DNA of 64,000 nt from Rhynochetos jubatus. Taxonomy: Eukaryota > Chordata > Aves > Eurypygiformes > Rhynochetidae. A program made the translations under genes and the position numbers. The stretch is taken from positions 40,925,722 through 40,989,721 of the forward strand of contig CM050654.1 of assembly GCA_027574665.1 (NCBI GenBank), given 5' to 3'. Shown in pieces: positions 37,904 through 49,100 of this stretch. The notes under the pieces are model-generated. The model worked only from the letters and a program-made list of their open reading frames with translations. It was not told the origin of the DNA and searched no databases. Position 1 is the stretch's first letter; each line of letters starts with the position of its first letter.

Positions 37904-38290
37904 AGAATGGTTTGGGTTGGAAGAGACCTTAAAGATCACCCAGTTCCAAACCCCCTGCCATGGGCAGGGACACCTTCCATAGCCCAGGTTGCTCCAGGCC
38001 TCATCCAGCCTGGCCTTGGACACTGCCAGGGATGGGGCACCCACAGCTTCTCTGGGCAACCTGTCCCAGTGCTCCCCCCACACTCCAGGAAGAATTTCTT
38101 CCTGATATCTAGTCTCAATCTCCTCGCTTTCCGTTTAAACCCATTACTCCTTGTTCTGTCCCTACAGGCTCTTGTAAAAAAACACCCCCACCCAGCTTCC
38201 TTGTAGCCCCCTTCAGGTACTGGAAGGTGCTCTAAGGTCTCCCTGGAGACTTCTCTTCTCCAGGCTGAACAAGCCCAACTCTCTCAGCCT
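37904..38290 (-). mobile_element. CR1 LINE, 5'-truncated 3' end (ctatgg subtype)
   Basis: The minus-strand tail AATGGTTTGGGTTGGAAGAG leads through the CR1 3' UTR and the end of ORF2 to GGCTGAGAGAGTTGGGCTTG near 38290. The open frames in the interval are repeat shadows. Confidence 0.93.
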
Positions 38291-40417
38291 TTTTCATGGA
38301 AAGTATTATTTTAAAGAAATTATGCTAATATATTTTGCTTCCGTTACCTACGACATTTTGTTGTTACATTGACTTTAACCCTTCAGCACATTCAGAATAA
38401 TGGTTATGGTATGAATTAAGGGGTTTGGCGCACTGTGGTGCTTCCCTCTCTTGGTTAGAGCATTGAAACCTGATCCAAAATACCTTAAAGCAGAAGAGTG
38501 GGATGGGATAATAATAATGGGAATTATTGCCTGTGAAGAAAAGAAGGAATTTGTCAGCTGGAATAGACATTCTCACCTCTTGGCACTGGGATAAAAGGTT
38601 ATTTTGTGAGCACAAATTGATTTGAAGATAGATATGGATTATAAAGGACAGGGGGTTTAAGAACTGACTTAGAGTGAATTTGTGCTTGAGGGAGAGATGT
38701 CTCCAGCATAAACCGTAAAGCTAAGAATGCTAGAAGAAGGAGAAATTAAGTTGATTAGTATGTTGGAGCACTTATGAATTGTAGTAGCAGCACTGTCTGC
38801 TCTTTTCCCTTTCTCCTGTCATGGATAATGAAACATCCTGCTGATCTGTCTTAGAAAATGTTGAAGGTTAATGAATCAGACTTTGGAGGCAGCAGCTCAG
38901 TGACAGAACGTGATGTGGGTTGACCTCTCAGCAGAAAAGCATCCGACAGGAGGCACAGGTTTGTCTCTCAACAAATTAAAAAAACCCCACTAAAACGAAG
39001 CGTACATTCGAAATGTGCACCTCAGGTATGTGTTAGGGAGACAGGTCAAGCAGGTTATGAGCAGCCCGGCTTTAATAGCACTGGGCAAATACCGTGTGCT
39101 CAATTGGAGAGATGGCACTGTGGTTTAGAGGTATTTGGGATTGTGCAGTGGTGTTAGGGGTTTGACCGACAGTTTTATGTTTCTGTAAGGAAAGAACAGT
39201 GTGAGACCTGTTTACTGCAAAGTTTGCTAATAACCTCTAATCTGGAGGCTGGTGGTGATTGTCTTTGCTCTTTAAGGTTACCTTGCTGCTCATTAGTGTT
39301 TCTGTTTTCGTCACAGCACGTGTTGAAAGTTTGGATATCTCTAGAGTACGAAAGACGTAATAACTGGTGTACTCTGGTTCCACCCAGGTCATTGCCTAGA
39401 ATAATGTTTTTCCCTTTGAGATAAACTCATCATCATGGAAAGACTGAGGTTTTGCCTTCTGAGTATTCTCATTGCTTCCCTTCTTGACTTTCGTTTGCCT
39501 TGTACGGCACTGAGGTATCACCACGAAGAGGGAATCCGTAGCTCTGCAGTAGGATAGCACTCAGTTAGGCAGAGCCGTACTGTGTAGTTCAGCTGCTGCT
39601 TTGGATATTTTGTTATATAAACCACCACACTTCTAGGTTTCTATCTTCATTTTCAATACAAATAAGGACATAGAGTGTTTAAGCTAATTAGTTCCTTCAG
39701 GACAGAATTATGATGATCAGTTGCTGTTTGTTTTCCACAGGTTCTTCTTAATCCTTCTTTAGATCCTGGGCTGTAGTTAGAAGAAATCTGGACCATCCAC
39801 AATCTTGGAGGTGCACTGCAAGCAGAGGTATGCTGCAGCTTTCTCAGGATCTCCTGAAACATATTCATAAAGCCATGATTTAAAAACCAAATCTTAGGAA
39901 GGGTGGCTAAACTCTCAGTCCATAAAGCTGAACTTCCTGTTGCTTGGTTTGTTGGCAAAACAATCTTTCAAATAATTCCTGTCTGTGTCAGTTAGGAAAA
40001 AAACCAAAACCAAAACAACAGGAAAAAGAAGGAAGTCCCTTGATTTCTCTGCCATGGTCTTGAGTACTATTTTCAGTTCAGTGTTTGGTTCCTGCAGATC
40101 TTCCTGCGTGGTCGTAGTGTCCATCTCCATAGGCTTGTGCAGGGGTCTGCAGATGGATTTCTGGACGAATGAATGCACTTGGCAGCTCCAAGCAATGGCT
40201 CTGGTTTGGCGGGAGCCTCCACTCCAGCTTGTTTCTCCTGCTGGGAATTTGCATGGGTGGAGTGCCATTTAATCTCATTCTACTTTTTAATATCTGAACT
40301 AGGTTTCCAGTATTGCTGCAATTTGCCAAGTGTGTATGTGTGTACCCCTAAATACCAGACTGACCAAAATGTTCATTGGTTAGTTCTTCTCTATAAAGCC
40401 TTACCAAAGGACCTCGG
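38291..40417. other. Non-coding stretch with an unassigned minus-strand open frame
   Basis: No repeat recognised. A 117-codon minus-strand open frame at 39915-40268 overlaps a second of 101 codons. Neither matches a family I know (see findings). Confidence 0.5.
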
Positions 40418-40918
40418 GGACCCAGCTCTGGGTCCCCCCAACAGCAGAAGGACATGGACCTGTTGGAGCGAGTCCAGGGGAGATCATGAAGATGCTCTGA
40501 GGGCTGGAGCTCCTCTGCCATGGGGACAGGCTGGGAGAGTTGGGGGTGTTCAGCCTGGAGAAGGGAAGGCTCCGGGGAGACCTTAGAGCACTTTCCAGTG
40601 CCTGGGGGGCTACAAGAAAGCTGGGGGTGGGGGCTTTTTGGAAGGTCAGGGAGTGACAGGACAAGGGGTAATGAATTTAAACTGACAGAGGGAGATTGAG
40701 ATGGGCCATCAGGAAGGAATTCTTCCCAGAGAGGGTGGGGAGCACTGGGACAGGTTCCCAGAGAAGCTGTGGGTGCCCCATCCCTGGGAGTGCCCAAGGC
40801 CAGGCTGGATGAGGCTTGGAGCAACCTGGGCTATGGAAGGTGTCCCTGTCCATGGCAGGGGGTGGTGCTGGGTGGGCTTTGAGGTCCCTGCCAACCTAAT
40901 TCATTCTGTGATTCTCTG
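40418..40918 (+). mobile_element. CR1 LINE, 5'-truncated, about 500 bases (ctatgg subtype)
   Basis: It begins at CCAGCTCTGGGTCCCCCCAA in ORF2 and includes GACATGGACCTGTTGGAGCG, the end of ORF2 and the 3' UTR. It ends at TCATTCTGTGATTCTCTGAC. It lies about 700 bases upstream of the first LYPD6B coding exon, in the presumed 5' UTR intron. Confidence 0.93.
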
Positions 40919-41611
40919 ACCAAAAAAACCCATCCAAAGCACACCTAAAATGTGTATCTCATCCCTCTGAATGTTCTACTTTGCAGTTCTCCAAAACTTG
41001 TGTAACATCACCAAGCGTCTTCTTTAGCGTTGCCTTGGTGGGCACTTTAAAAAGAATAAATCTAATTTACACTCACGATCTCCAGTGCTGTGCCACTGAT
41101 AAGTGCACTTAAATTCAAAGGATGTAGCTTACCTGGAGTCAGTAGATACACGTTGATCTACGTCAGAGAAGGAGCTTGTCTTGGGTTCTAGGCTGGCAGT
41201 GTTAAAAATGACATTTGACTACGTTTTGCTTTCTTTAACGGTATTGTACTCCTGCCTGTTTCCAGTAGGGTACAAAGCAGCTCTGTTTTGGTGTTGATTT
41301 TTTCGGAACACTTACAAGGAATCTGGAAGGTTGACATTGCTTAGAGGACAAATAGATTAAAGACATACTGTTAATTTTTTTACATTTGTGGGAATGTTAA
41401 GTACTTTGTACAGGGTCTTGGCCAGCAGAAGGCAGTAACTGCTCAGCTTTGCGTTGCTCCTCATTGCGTGCTTGCTTGCATTAGCCATTAGCCAGTATGG
41501 ATCTGCGGACTGGATTTTCAAGGTTTCAGAAGTGGTTCATAGGAAATCTATTGTTCTACGTGCTCAGTCTTTATGATTCCTCCTAAATAATGTATTCTCT
41601 TTCTTCCCTAG
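40919..41611. other. End of the presumed LYPD6B 5' UTR intron
   Basis: No gene seen. It ends in the pyrimidine tract and AG acceptor at 41611, which opens the first coding exon. Confidence 0.6.
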
Positions 41612-41650
41612 GCCTAAGAGTTTTGCTTTTCATGAACAATAATACTCAGC
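41612..41650 (+). other. LYPD6B: LYPD6B 5' UTR portion of first coding exon
   Basis: A pyrimidine-rich tract ending in CCCTAG at 41606-41611 is a strong splice acceptor, so the exon probably begins at 41612. An in-frame TGA at 41633-41635 lies upstream of ATG 41651, which fixes that ATG as the start of this reading frame. A second ATG at 41632 is in another frame. The acceptor means the promoter and at least one non-coding exon lie further 5', and I could not locate them. Confidence 0.7.
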
Positions 41651-41765
41651 ATGTTGTTATTCTATCACATGCTGGCCGGAGCCTTTCTTCCCTTCCTCAT
41701 CCTTTCGGGAAACTGGGTTTCAGCTGAGAACATCAACTTTTACAATGTGAGACCTCCACTAGACC
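41651..41765 (+). CDS. LYPD6B: LYPD6B coding exon 1 (signal peptide)
   Basis: This exon encodes residues 1-38 and the first base of codon 39. It carries the start codon, the hydrophobic leader and the [10 protein letters not shown] segment after the predicted cleavage site. The donor is C|GTAAGT at 41766, phase 1. The open frame continues past the donor to about 41854, but the downstream residues have no match to the family. Confidence 0.93.
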
Positions 41766-44700
41766 GTAAGTACAGAGTTACACTTTTTTCGTGTATGCAA
41801 CTGTGGCTTAACATGTACTTAATTTCCATATTCTTTCAAACCTTTGTTTCTTAGGTGTTTGTCGTCTTCAAACGTGAAGGATAAAAACAGTAAAATGAAA
41901 CTTTTGCTTTTCAACCCACAAACGTTGTTTATTTCTAAGGTTTTATAAGTTGACTGAATGAAAACAAACAATTGCATGTGTTGCTGAATTAAAGAGTGCA
42001 TGAGGGCAGTAGTTTTCACATCTTAAGTGCTTTTATTACATTTTCCTGTCTCTGAAATGTCTTCCTACGGAGCACATTATGTAGTGGAGTCCTCATAAAT
42101 AATACAGAATAGATGTCTCTGTCTTTTAACTTTGTTGGGGTTTTTGTAAGGAAAAGAATAGGTGTGCGGTATGCAATTAATTCAAACTGAAAGTAATTAA
42201 AAACCTTGTGAGACCTGTGAAGCCAGTTGTCACTAATAGCATCATTTTTTTGCCTCTTATCTAGCATCAGAAGTGTTCTATCCCTTCATTTGAGGGGAGA
42301 TTTCCATTATGTGTGTCGTTAAAACAGTCAGGACAGCTAGGTGTAATAGGTGTGTGTATGCATCTAGGGAACTGGGCATCTTAAAATCATTTATATATTT
42401 ATATCATGTAAAGAAGATTTTAAAATAGTTCTCTTGATCCCTTTGTCAAAGGGTTCAAACTTCTCGGAGATCAAGATCTGAGGCTGTTATTGAAGATGCA
42501 GCTTTTGCATCAAAGGAATCCAGAGCCATTTGAATGTAGACTCTGTGTGTAGCTCCACAGACACACAGGCGGATGTGCTATCATGCGCATATATCTATGT
42601 GTTCTCTTCCCTGTTTTTCCCACCACTGCTTAAATAGTATTTTGGATTGGCAGCAAACGAAACCAGGAGGAGATGGGTTCAAGCTCAGGGGTAGCAAAAC
42701 CAGTTAACAATGTAAAAGCTTTCTACAACTCTTGTTTCATAGGTGTTATTTGTCTGAGTGTCGTAGCGTTGAAAACATACAAATGTACGTAACATGGTTT
42801 TGTTAAGCGTTTGTGGATACAAGCACTTAGGGTATTATTTTGAATATTTTATTTTTTCTGAATATTTGCAAACTTACTCTATTTTAATACTTTTAAAGCC
42901 ACTCCATTTCCAAACAGTTTCAAGTGCTTTACCTGTGATAATGCAGTGGACAACTACAACTGTAACAGATGGGCTGAAGATAGATGGTGTCCTGAAAGTA
43001 AGTGCGTCCGTGCTGAGGAGATTCGTTATGATAGTGAAATTTGCTTCTCCCTGACTCAGCCATCTTGTACCAGTCTGACTGAGCAGGATTAACATGCCAG
43101 CACAGTGGTGCCCTCACATTATTAGTAATACTGAGTCATATGATTTCTGCTGAGGTGAATATTTCGACCATTTCAGAGTGCAAAACAATAGTGAAAAAAA
43201 GAATTACATATCTGTATGTCGAAAACATATATCACATGTAACAATACAGTATTAATGTAGTAATTGCTATATTAAAAATAGATTAATAGTATATTAATTA
43301 ATTTTACGTTTATGTCTATAGATATATAGGTAACCAGGTGCTTCCTCGGAATTAATTTTAAAGATGTTGTTTAAAAAAACCTTAAGAATTGCCTTTGTAG
43401 CCTTATGCCCTTCCTTTTGGATACCATCCCAAGACACAATGGTCTCTCTAGGCAATAGTTCTGCTTGTCAGCGGCAAGACCTGAATGTCTAGAGATCATA
43501 CTTTTATGAGAGAATGATAGATATGTAGGAGAGAATGGAAATATGTTTCCTCATTTTTCTTCACAGCGATATTCACAGTAACAGTGGGAAAGGGGAAGAA
43601 ATGAACTAGAGGAATGAGGAAACATCTGAAACAAAGAAAACAAGAATGTGCTGCAAAAGAGTAGTGAATGGGAGATAAACGTGTAGATTATAGTGCTCAT
43701 AAGTAGTTTACATGATAGCAGCCTCTCTGGAGTTTTGAAGGGTTAGTTAAGCTGTAAGATTTCATCACTAATTAATTTCTTGCTAAATGGTATTTTGATC
43801 AAGTTGGAAAATGGCTTTATAAGCCATTTATAGAGAGAAATATATAAGCCCAAATAAGTAATTTTTATGGGAATGCTTTGCTAAAGTGTGTGAAGATTTT
43901 TATCCTGTAAAAGGACACATGCTTTATGCAAATAAACATTTAAAATTTTATTTTGCAGGTACTCAGTACTGTTTGACAGTTCATCTCTTCACGGACCATG
44001 GGAAAAGTACATCAGTCACCAAAAAATGTGCCACTGGAGAAGAATGCCGTTTTGTGGGCTGCCACCATCACAGAGAAAGTGGTCACACAGTAAGCACTAC
44101 TCTTTGTGTAAGAGCCACGCGTTGGTTTCGAGGTTTGCCTTTCGGTACTTGTTTTTCCTGCTGAGCTGAGGAGGATGTGCCAAGATGCACTCTCCGGTGC
44201 TTAACAACAGACATCAGATTTCTGCAGCAGATGCATGGCTTCTTCCTACTTTGCCTACGTATTGCCAGGATGTAGTAACAACTTCTAAAGAAGCACCCGA
44301 GCTTTGTGGGGCATTGCTCCCGTGACCCCAGCGCACGGGCCTTGGTTCCTGAGTTCTGAGATGGGCGCCCAGGTAGGCTATGCAACCCGCGCCGATGCTT
44401 GGGGTGCTGCAGCGCTGTCGCTGTCAGCCCTTGGGGAAGCCAGGCCGGGAGTTAGGTACTCCAGTCCTGTCGCTGGTCAGCTTGGAAAACACTTTGCGGT
44501 ACACAAAGCAGGTCTGTGTTGATCCACGAAGGCCAGACGCTTAAGCAAAATACAACTGAGTTTCTGTTCCGTGACAACAAGCTAGAACTGCTGCCTTCTC
44601 TCATCCCTGGGGTGCTAGGTGAAAGTTTATTCTGAATAATCAAGCATATCCCACCAGAGTAGTATTCACTGCAGTAAAGTATTATCCACCAATCCCTTCA

Positions 44701-45623
44701 TAGTTCAGAAGGTTAGTTATGTTATTTTTAACATGAAAGATTTCAGACACCAAAAATGAAGCAGACAACATCCATGCTAAATATGAAAGGATTTGGATGT
44801 TATCTGAATCGACCTCCATTGATTTCAACAGATTTTGGTGAACTGAGGGCATGAAATGACTAGGCAGCCTGCTTTCTGCGGCATTTTATCTTGGAAGAGT
44901 TCTTGTGGCTTTGGCTTAGATAAAAATTGGCATTCTCTTGGTTTTTCTAGTAAGGAAAATTATTTTCAGATTTCTGCCTGAAAATGAGCTGTGTCGGTGG
45001 TTTCTGTGACACTAGAAAGCTGAAAAAGGAAAGTCTAAAGTTCAGCAGGCGGAGCTACACTGAATGCAAGAGCTTGAGGAGAAAAAATGAATGGGAACAG
45101 TGTTTTTACAATCAGACTTTTTTAGCTTAAAAAGCTGAAACATTCAAACCCATGTTTTTAGCTCATGCGTTAGAAGGGGGAAGTGGTGGAAAGCTTTGCC
45201 TGTTTTCTACGGCCTTAGTGAGCTCGTCAGTAGAGCTGACATGGGTGTGTGACATCCCATCACCGTTTCAAAGCCCCGTGACAGCACTGGGTGACGAGGA
45301 GAGAAGCTGTAGCATATATGCTCCATGTGCCTCCTTGGGTCAGGCTGCCGGGTGGAAGCGATGGGTCCGTTGAGCCACTGCAACCCATTGACAGAACGTA
45401 CATCTCTAAAGGCCACTGCTGATTGCCCTGTGCCCAGTCATCTCCTTTTTCTCAACAGGAATGTGTTTCTTGCTGTGAAGGCATGATTTGCAATGTGGAA
45501 ATACCAACCAATCACACAAATGCAGTATTTGCTGTATTGCATGCCCGGAGGACGTCGGCTGGCAGCAGGCGGACAGTCAACGTTGCGGTGCTTCTGTCAC
45601 TCGTGATGATCGCGTTGTCGTGA
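41651..45623 (+). CDS. LYPD6B: LYPD6B, Ly6/PLAUR domain-containing protein 6B (four coding exons, spliced)
   Basis: Joining 41651-41765, 42899-42997, 43959-44089 and 45459-45623 gives 510 nt, or 169 residues plus a TGA stop. All three introns are GT-AG (phases 1, 1, 0). Residues 1-25 form a hydrophobic signal peptide. Residues 26-38 contain [10 protein letters not shown], which I recall as identical in mammalian LYPD6B. The Ly6/uPAR domain spans about 48-127 with 12 cysteines (48, 51, 60, 69, 76, 95, 101, 106, 117, 120, 121, 126) and ends in the family-typical CCEGMICN. N133-H-T is a predicted N-glycosylation site. The hydrophobic tail 155-169 with small residues near 148-151 fits a GPI-anchor signal. 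LYPD6B has been reported to modulate nicotinic acetylcholine receptors at the cell surface; that is family knowledge, not read from the DNA. The paralogue LYPD6 fits less well because of the NVRPPLD and [11 protein letters not shown] segments. The C-terminal tail differs most from the mammalian protein, as expected for a cleaved peptide. Confidence 0.95.
41766..42898 (+). other. LYPD6B: LYPD6B intron (1133 bases, phase 1)
   Basis: GTAAGT donor and TTTTAAAG acceptor. No repeat is recognised inside. Confidence 0.9.
42899..42997 (+). CDS. LYPD6B: LYPD6B coding exon 2 (start of the LU domain)
   Basis: The acceptor is TTTTAAAG at 42891-42898 and the donor is A|GTAAGT at 42998. It completes codon 39 as proline and encodes [12 protein letters not shown] followed by a [11 protein letters not shown] segment, both characteristic of LYPD6B. 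It supplies LU-domain cysteines 48, 51, 60 and 69. The flanking introns are 1133 and 961 bases. Confidence 0.95.
42998..43958 (+). other. LYPD6B: LYPD6B intron (961 bases, phase 1)
   Basis: GTAAGT donor and TTTTGCAG acceptor. It includes an AT-rich stretch at about 43190-43330. Confidence 0.9.
43959..44089 (+). CDS. LYPD6B: LYPD6B coding exon 3 (middle of the LU domain)
   Basis: The acceptor is TTTTATTTTGCAG at 43946-43958 and the donor is ACA|GTAAGC at 44090, phase 0. It encodes residues 72 (split) to 115, including [14 protein letters not shown] and FVGCHHH, and supplies cysteines 76, 95, 101 and 106. The next intron is 1369 bases. Confidence 0.95.
44090..45458 (+). other. LYPD6B: LYPD6B intron (1369 bases, phase 0)
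   Basis: GTAAGC donor and CTCAACAG acceptor. It contains a GC-richer patch at about 44310-44470. Exon 3 stays open for 24 codons into this intron before a stop at 44162. Confidence 0.9.
45459..45623 (+). CDS. LYPD6B: LYPD6B coding exon 4 (CCxxxxCN motif and GPI signal)
   Basis: The acceptor is TTTTTCTCAACAG at 45446-45458. It encodes residues 116-169. [12 protein letters not shown] closes the LU domain, [11 protein letters not shown] carries the glycosylation site, and a hydrophobic C-terminus runs to TGA at 45621-45623. This is the usual last exon of the Ly6 family, joining the final cysteine cluster to the GPI attachment signal. Confidence 0.95.
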   Translation, partial: ECVSCCEGMICNVEIPTNHTNAVFAVLHARRTSAGSRRTVNVAVLLSLVMIALS

Positions 45624-45981
45624 TGCAGCATCCCCCGGTTCTATCTGCTTGAGAGGGTTCACCTTCCTGTGGGCCGTAAGAAGGTCGTTTGAATATCTGC
45701 AAGGAGAAATCAGCGATACTTCTTAAATACATCAAATGTAAGGGGTCAGTGGAAAGACAAGTGTACGTCACGAAGTCCTTGGGTATTTTAGTGAAGATAC
45801 TTCTATGGCCTGCGGTATTTAAGAGAAATAACACCCCACAACAGCCCACTGGTTCACTAGGCAGTGGGCCGAGCCCAAGTTGTTATAATTCACTACGTTA
45901 CGATGAAAGTGTACGTGTGCTTGGCGTGTCTTTTTGAACAGAGCAAAGATGTGTCCGTAGACAATCGCTTTGCCAGGTGAG

Positions 45982-45987
45982 ATTAAA
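45982..45987 (+). promoter_or_regulatory. LYPD6B: Possible LYPD6B polyadenylation signal (ATTAAA)
   Basis: This is the first ATTAAA hexamer after the LYPD6B stop, about 360 bases downstream, with a GT-rich stretch near 46030-46058. The nearest AATAAA I noticed is much further on, at 48432-48437. The true 3' end cannot be decided without RNA evidence. Confidence 0.22.
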
Positions 45988-46114
45988 AGGAACTTTCGAC
46001 GATGTGCCAACAAGTATCTCCGTGGAAGCTGGTTTTAAACTGTTTTTCATTGTGCGTAAATAACACAGTTTCCTGTCTTGATCAACAGGTGTATTTAAGC
46101 TTATCTTTAGTTGT

Positions 46115-46158
46115 GGTTTTCCTAGAAAACATGTATGGTTTTCATAGAGAACATGTAT
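46115..46158 (+). repeat. 22-base tandem duplication in or near the LYPD6B 3' UTR
   Basis: Two adjacent 22-base units (GGTTTTCMTAGARAACATGT plus AT) differ at two positions. Confidence 0.85.
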
Positions 46159-49100
46159 GAGAGGATTTTTTTTTTTTTCTGTTTTGACCAGAGTTACCAT
46201 TTCTACTGGAAATAATACAAAATGATATTTTATCTTTCTTGTCTGTAAAATCTCTCGCACTCAGATTTTAAAACAGCGTGAAGTTATGTAGAATGTCTTT
46301 CTAAAAATGAGTACCTAAATCAGGATTCTTGCCACTCTCTGCCCTCAACAGGATTATTTTCCTGCAATACAGTCTCACCTCCGCTGAATCGTCGTCTTCG
46401 TGATATTGTTCAAAGCGGTGGTAACACCATGGCCTGAAACTGCAGTTGTTTATTCAGAAAAATTGTAAATGGGAACTTGGTGTAAATGAGGAGAGAAGGC
46501 TACTGTCTTCCCTCTTGATTTGCAGAAGTTTCTCCCAGAAATGTTACTGTTCCTGATGGATCCTCAACTTGTAAGTCACCGCTGTTGGATATCCCAGGCC
46601 TCTGGATGTGATTATCACGTAGCTTTGCCACCCGCATTTGAAAAGTTTGGGCCAAGATTCTATTTTTCATCAAAATATTGGGGCGGTTAATGCGATTTAT
46701 TTGCATAGTTTGACTGTTTGACTCCTTACCGTTAAGATGTTCATCAGTTAGATGAACAGCTGCAAATTTGACAGTTTGACATACTGAATCCTTGGTTTTC
46801 CTTTGTCAACCTTGCGATGCAGACCAGCCTAAACAAGCTGCTCGTGTGAACTCTCGCCCCTTCTAGCACAGAGCAGCGCTTTCCAGGGCTCTGACAGACC
46901 GAGCTGTTACAGACTGGCCTAAACACAGTGTGTACTAGGCCAGACTTACACCATCTGCATCCGTTACTTCATTAACGTCTACGTTCTTCGCGCTGCCAAC
47001 GCCCCAACTGCGTAGACCAGCAGGTACTGATGTTACACGACTTCTCAGTGTGGTTTAAGGTGATCTGAAATGCCGACATCAGCTGCTCCTGTTTGCCCAG
47101 TTGTGTTCCTTCCGTCTCCCCACAATTTTCACGACCTTTCTCTGACCACCTAGGTATCGCAGCACAGCTCCCGTTTGACCTAGTAGGTTGAAGAATTGCA
47201 TTTTGCTTTTTTCTTTTTCTGAACTATTTTATTCATTTGTGAATATACAGATGTGATTACAAATAAGATGAATTGTTCTGATCTTTTCCTAGCGGCTTTT
47301 TTGCATCTTCAATGAGATGGTTAAAATTATGATTAACCATTGAAATATTTTTCAGGGAGGGTGGATCATTGAAACTTACTCTTGAAAAGAGATTCAAAAC
47401 TTCTCTGAAAAAGTCAAGTAACTGTAAATTTTTTCTATACATAAATATCAGCTTAATCTTTTGCAATTTTACACCACATGGTGGGTTTCGACTAGCAGTT
47501 GAAAACCAGATTTTGAGATGTTCTTGGTTTTGTTTACATTCTAAAATGCCTACACAATGTTTTTGGAATATATAAAGATGTCTCAAAGTCAGTCTGTGAT
47601 TTGTTTGACAGGCAGTTGCGGAGTTACAGAAATTGGATGGAAACACTTTTTCCTTGCCAGTGCAAAATAGTTCTCTCTGGCCAAGTCAAGGTTTTCCAAG
47701 CTCTCGGCCCTGATGACCCCTGCTGCGCCATCCAGCAGGCCCAGATGCTGAGGGTGGTTTGAGGAGGTTTTTACCTTGTTCAGTGATCGTCCCTAGGTAA
47801 CGTGTCTAGAATATTACTCTTGGCGTCAGACGTAGTAACAAGGACATGCGATGCGTTTCATCTTTAAACCTCAGCTTTTTGCTACATGATCTACAGGGTA
47901 CTTGAAGCTTTTCCTTGAGGGAAAATCATTCCAGGTTTACTTTTTGCTCAGTGGGGAATTCCTGAGTAAAGTGAAAGCATGTTTTGGGACATTTTTCCTG
48001 CTTTTGCCTCTAAGCACTAGGTGGTCCCATCATTGAGTTTCTGGGAATAATTATTGCAATCTTAACAAGGCCTTAAAATGTCCTATAGTCTTATATGAGT
48101 TTACTGTAAATAATTTACAATATTTACAGATTTTTTTTACAATAATTTACAATCATCTAAGTGCTGACATTTGTTTACACTGCAAATGCCATTCCAGAGC
48201 ATTTGGGAGTGCCAGGGAGACCCTGGAGAGCTGCCCAGAGGGAGGGCTCAAGCACGGAGGACACGGGCTGCAGGTTCTCTGCAACTGCCAAAAGACCTTT
48301 GGGGAGTGGAGGTCTGTGTTTGTTTTTCTCGTTTGAACTGATTTTTTTTTTTTTCCTGTTTGCCACACTGAAAAATTAAGTAATCTGCTCATAATTTGAA
48401 TACTTAATGCATTTGGTAAAGAATGGTTGGGAATAAAATTTGGAATAATTCAACTGAAGTGCCAAAAGAGTACGATGGACTTTAATTCTCATCTTTTTAG
48501 AATTAACAATGAGGACAGCAGCCTGGGTATATGAAAGGATTTGGTGTTGCCAAAGGATTATTTGTTAGCATAATAGAATTCCAACAGTGTAGGATATTAA
48601 GGTTGAGTTCTAGTCGTCTTGCTACATCAATACCTTTGTTATTGAGAAGTTTAGGACTGTTGATTCTAGAAAAATGAATAAGCAGAAGCTGTTAATGCTG
48701 CACAAGTAGGCACTTAGCTGAAGAAATACGGGATTTAAGAGTGAATATCAATTTTACCCTTTGCTGCTTTTTATGTATATGGAAACCTGTACGCTTCTGC
48801 TTACGTTTTATTTTGGGCCAATGTTAAATGCTGACTTTGTAGGAAAAGCAGTATGTGCTGATTATTAGAGAAAATAGTGCTAAAATGCACCAGAGTGCGT
48901 ATTTTTGGCGCGACTAATGATTGCGTAGGCAATCTTAACGTTAATTCACATAAATAGATTCAAGTATGAGCTGTATTTTCTCTTCTGTCTGAAGAAGTAC
49001 TTCTGCCTGAGGTGCTCGCTGGGGAACTCGCGAGAGTATTGTTTGATTTGAGAAAAAGAATCCTCGGGCACTCCGTAATGTATGTATTTCACGCATCTCA

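Noticed and set aside
37571-38083. 170-codon minus-strand frame
   Set aside because: Its start is CR1 3' UTR sequence and the remainder has no recognisable domain.
41632-41634. ATG at 41632 as the LYPD6B start
   Set aside because: It is in a different frame from the LU-domain exons. The frame that joins correctly starts at 41651.
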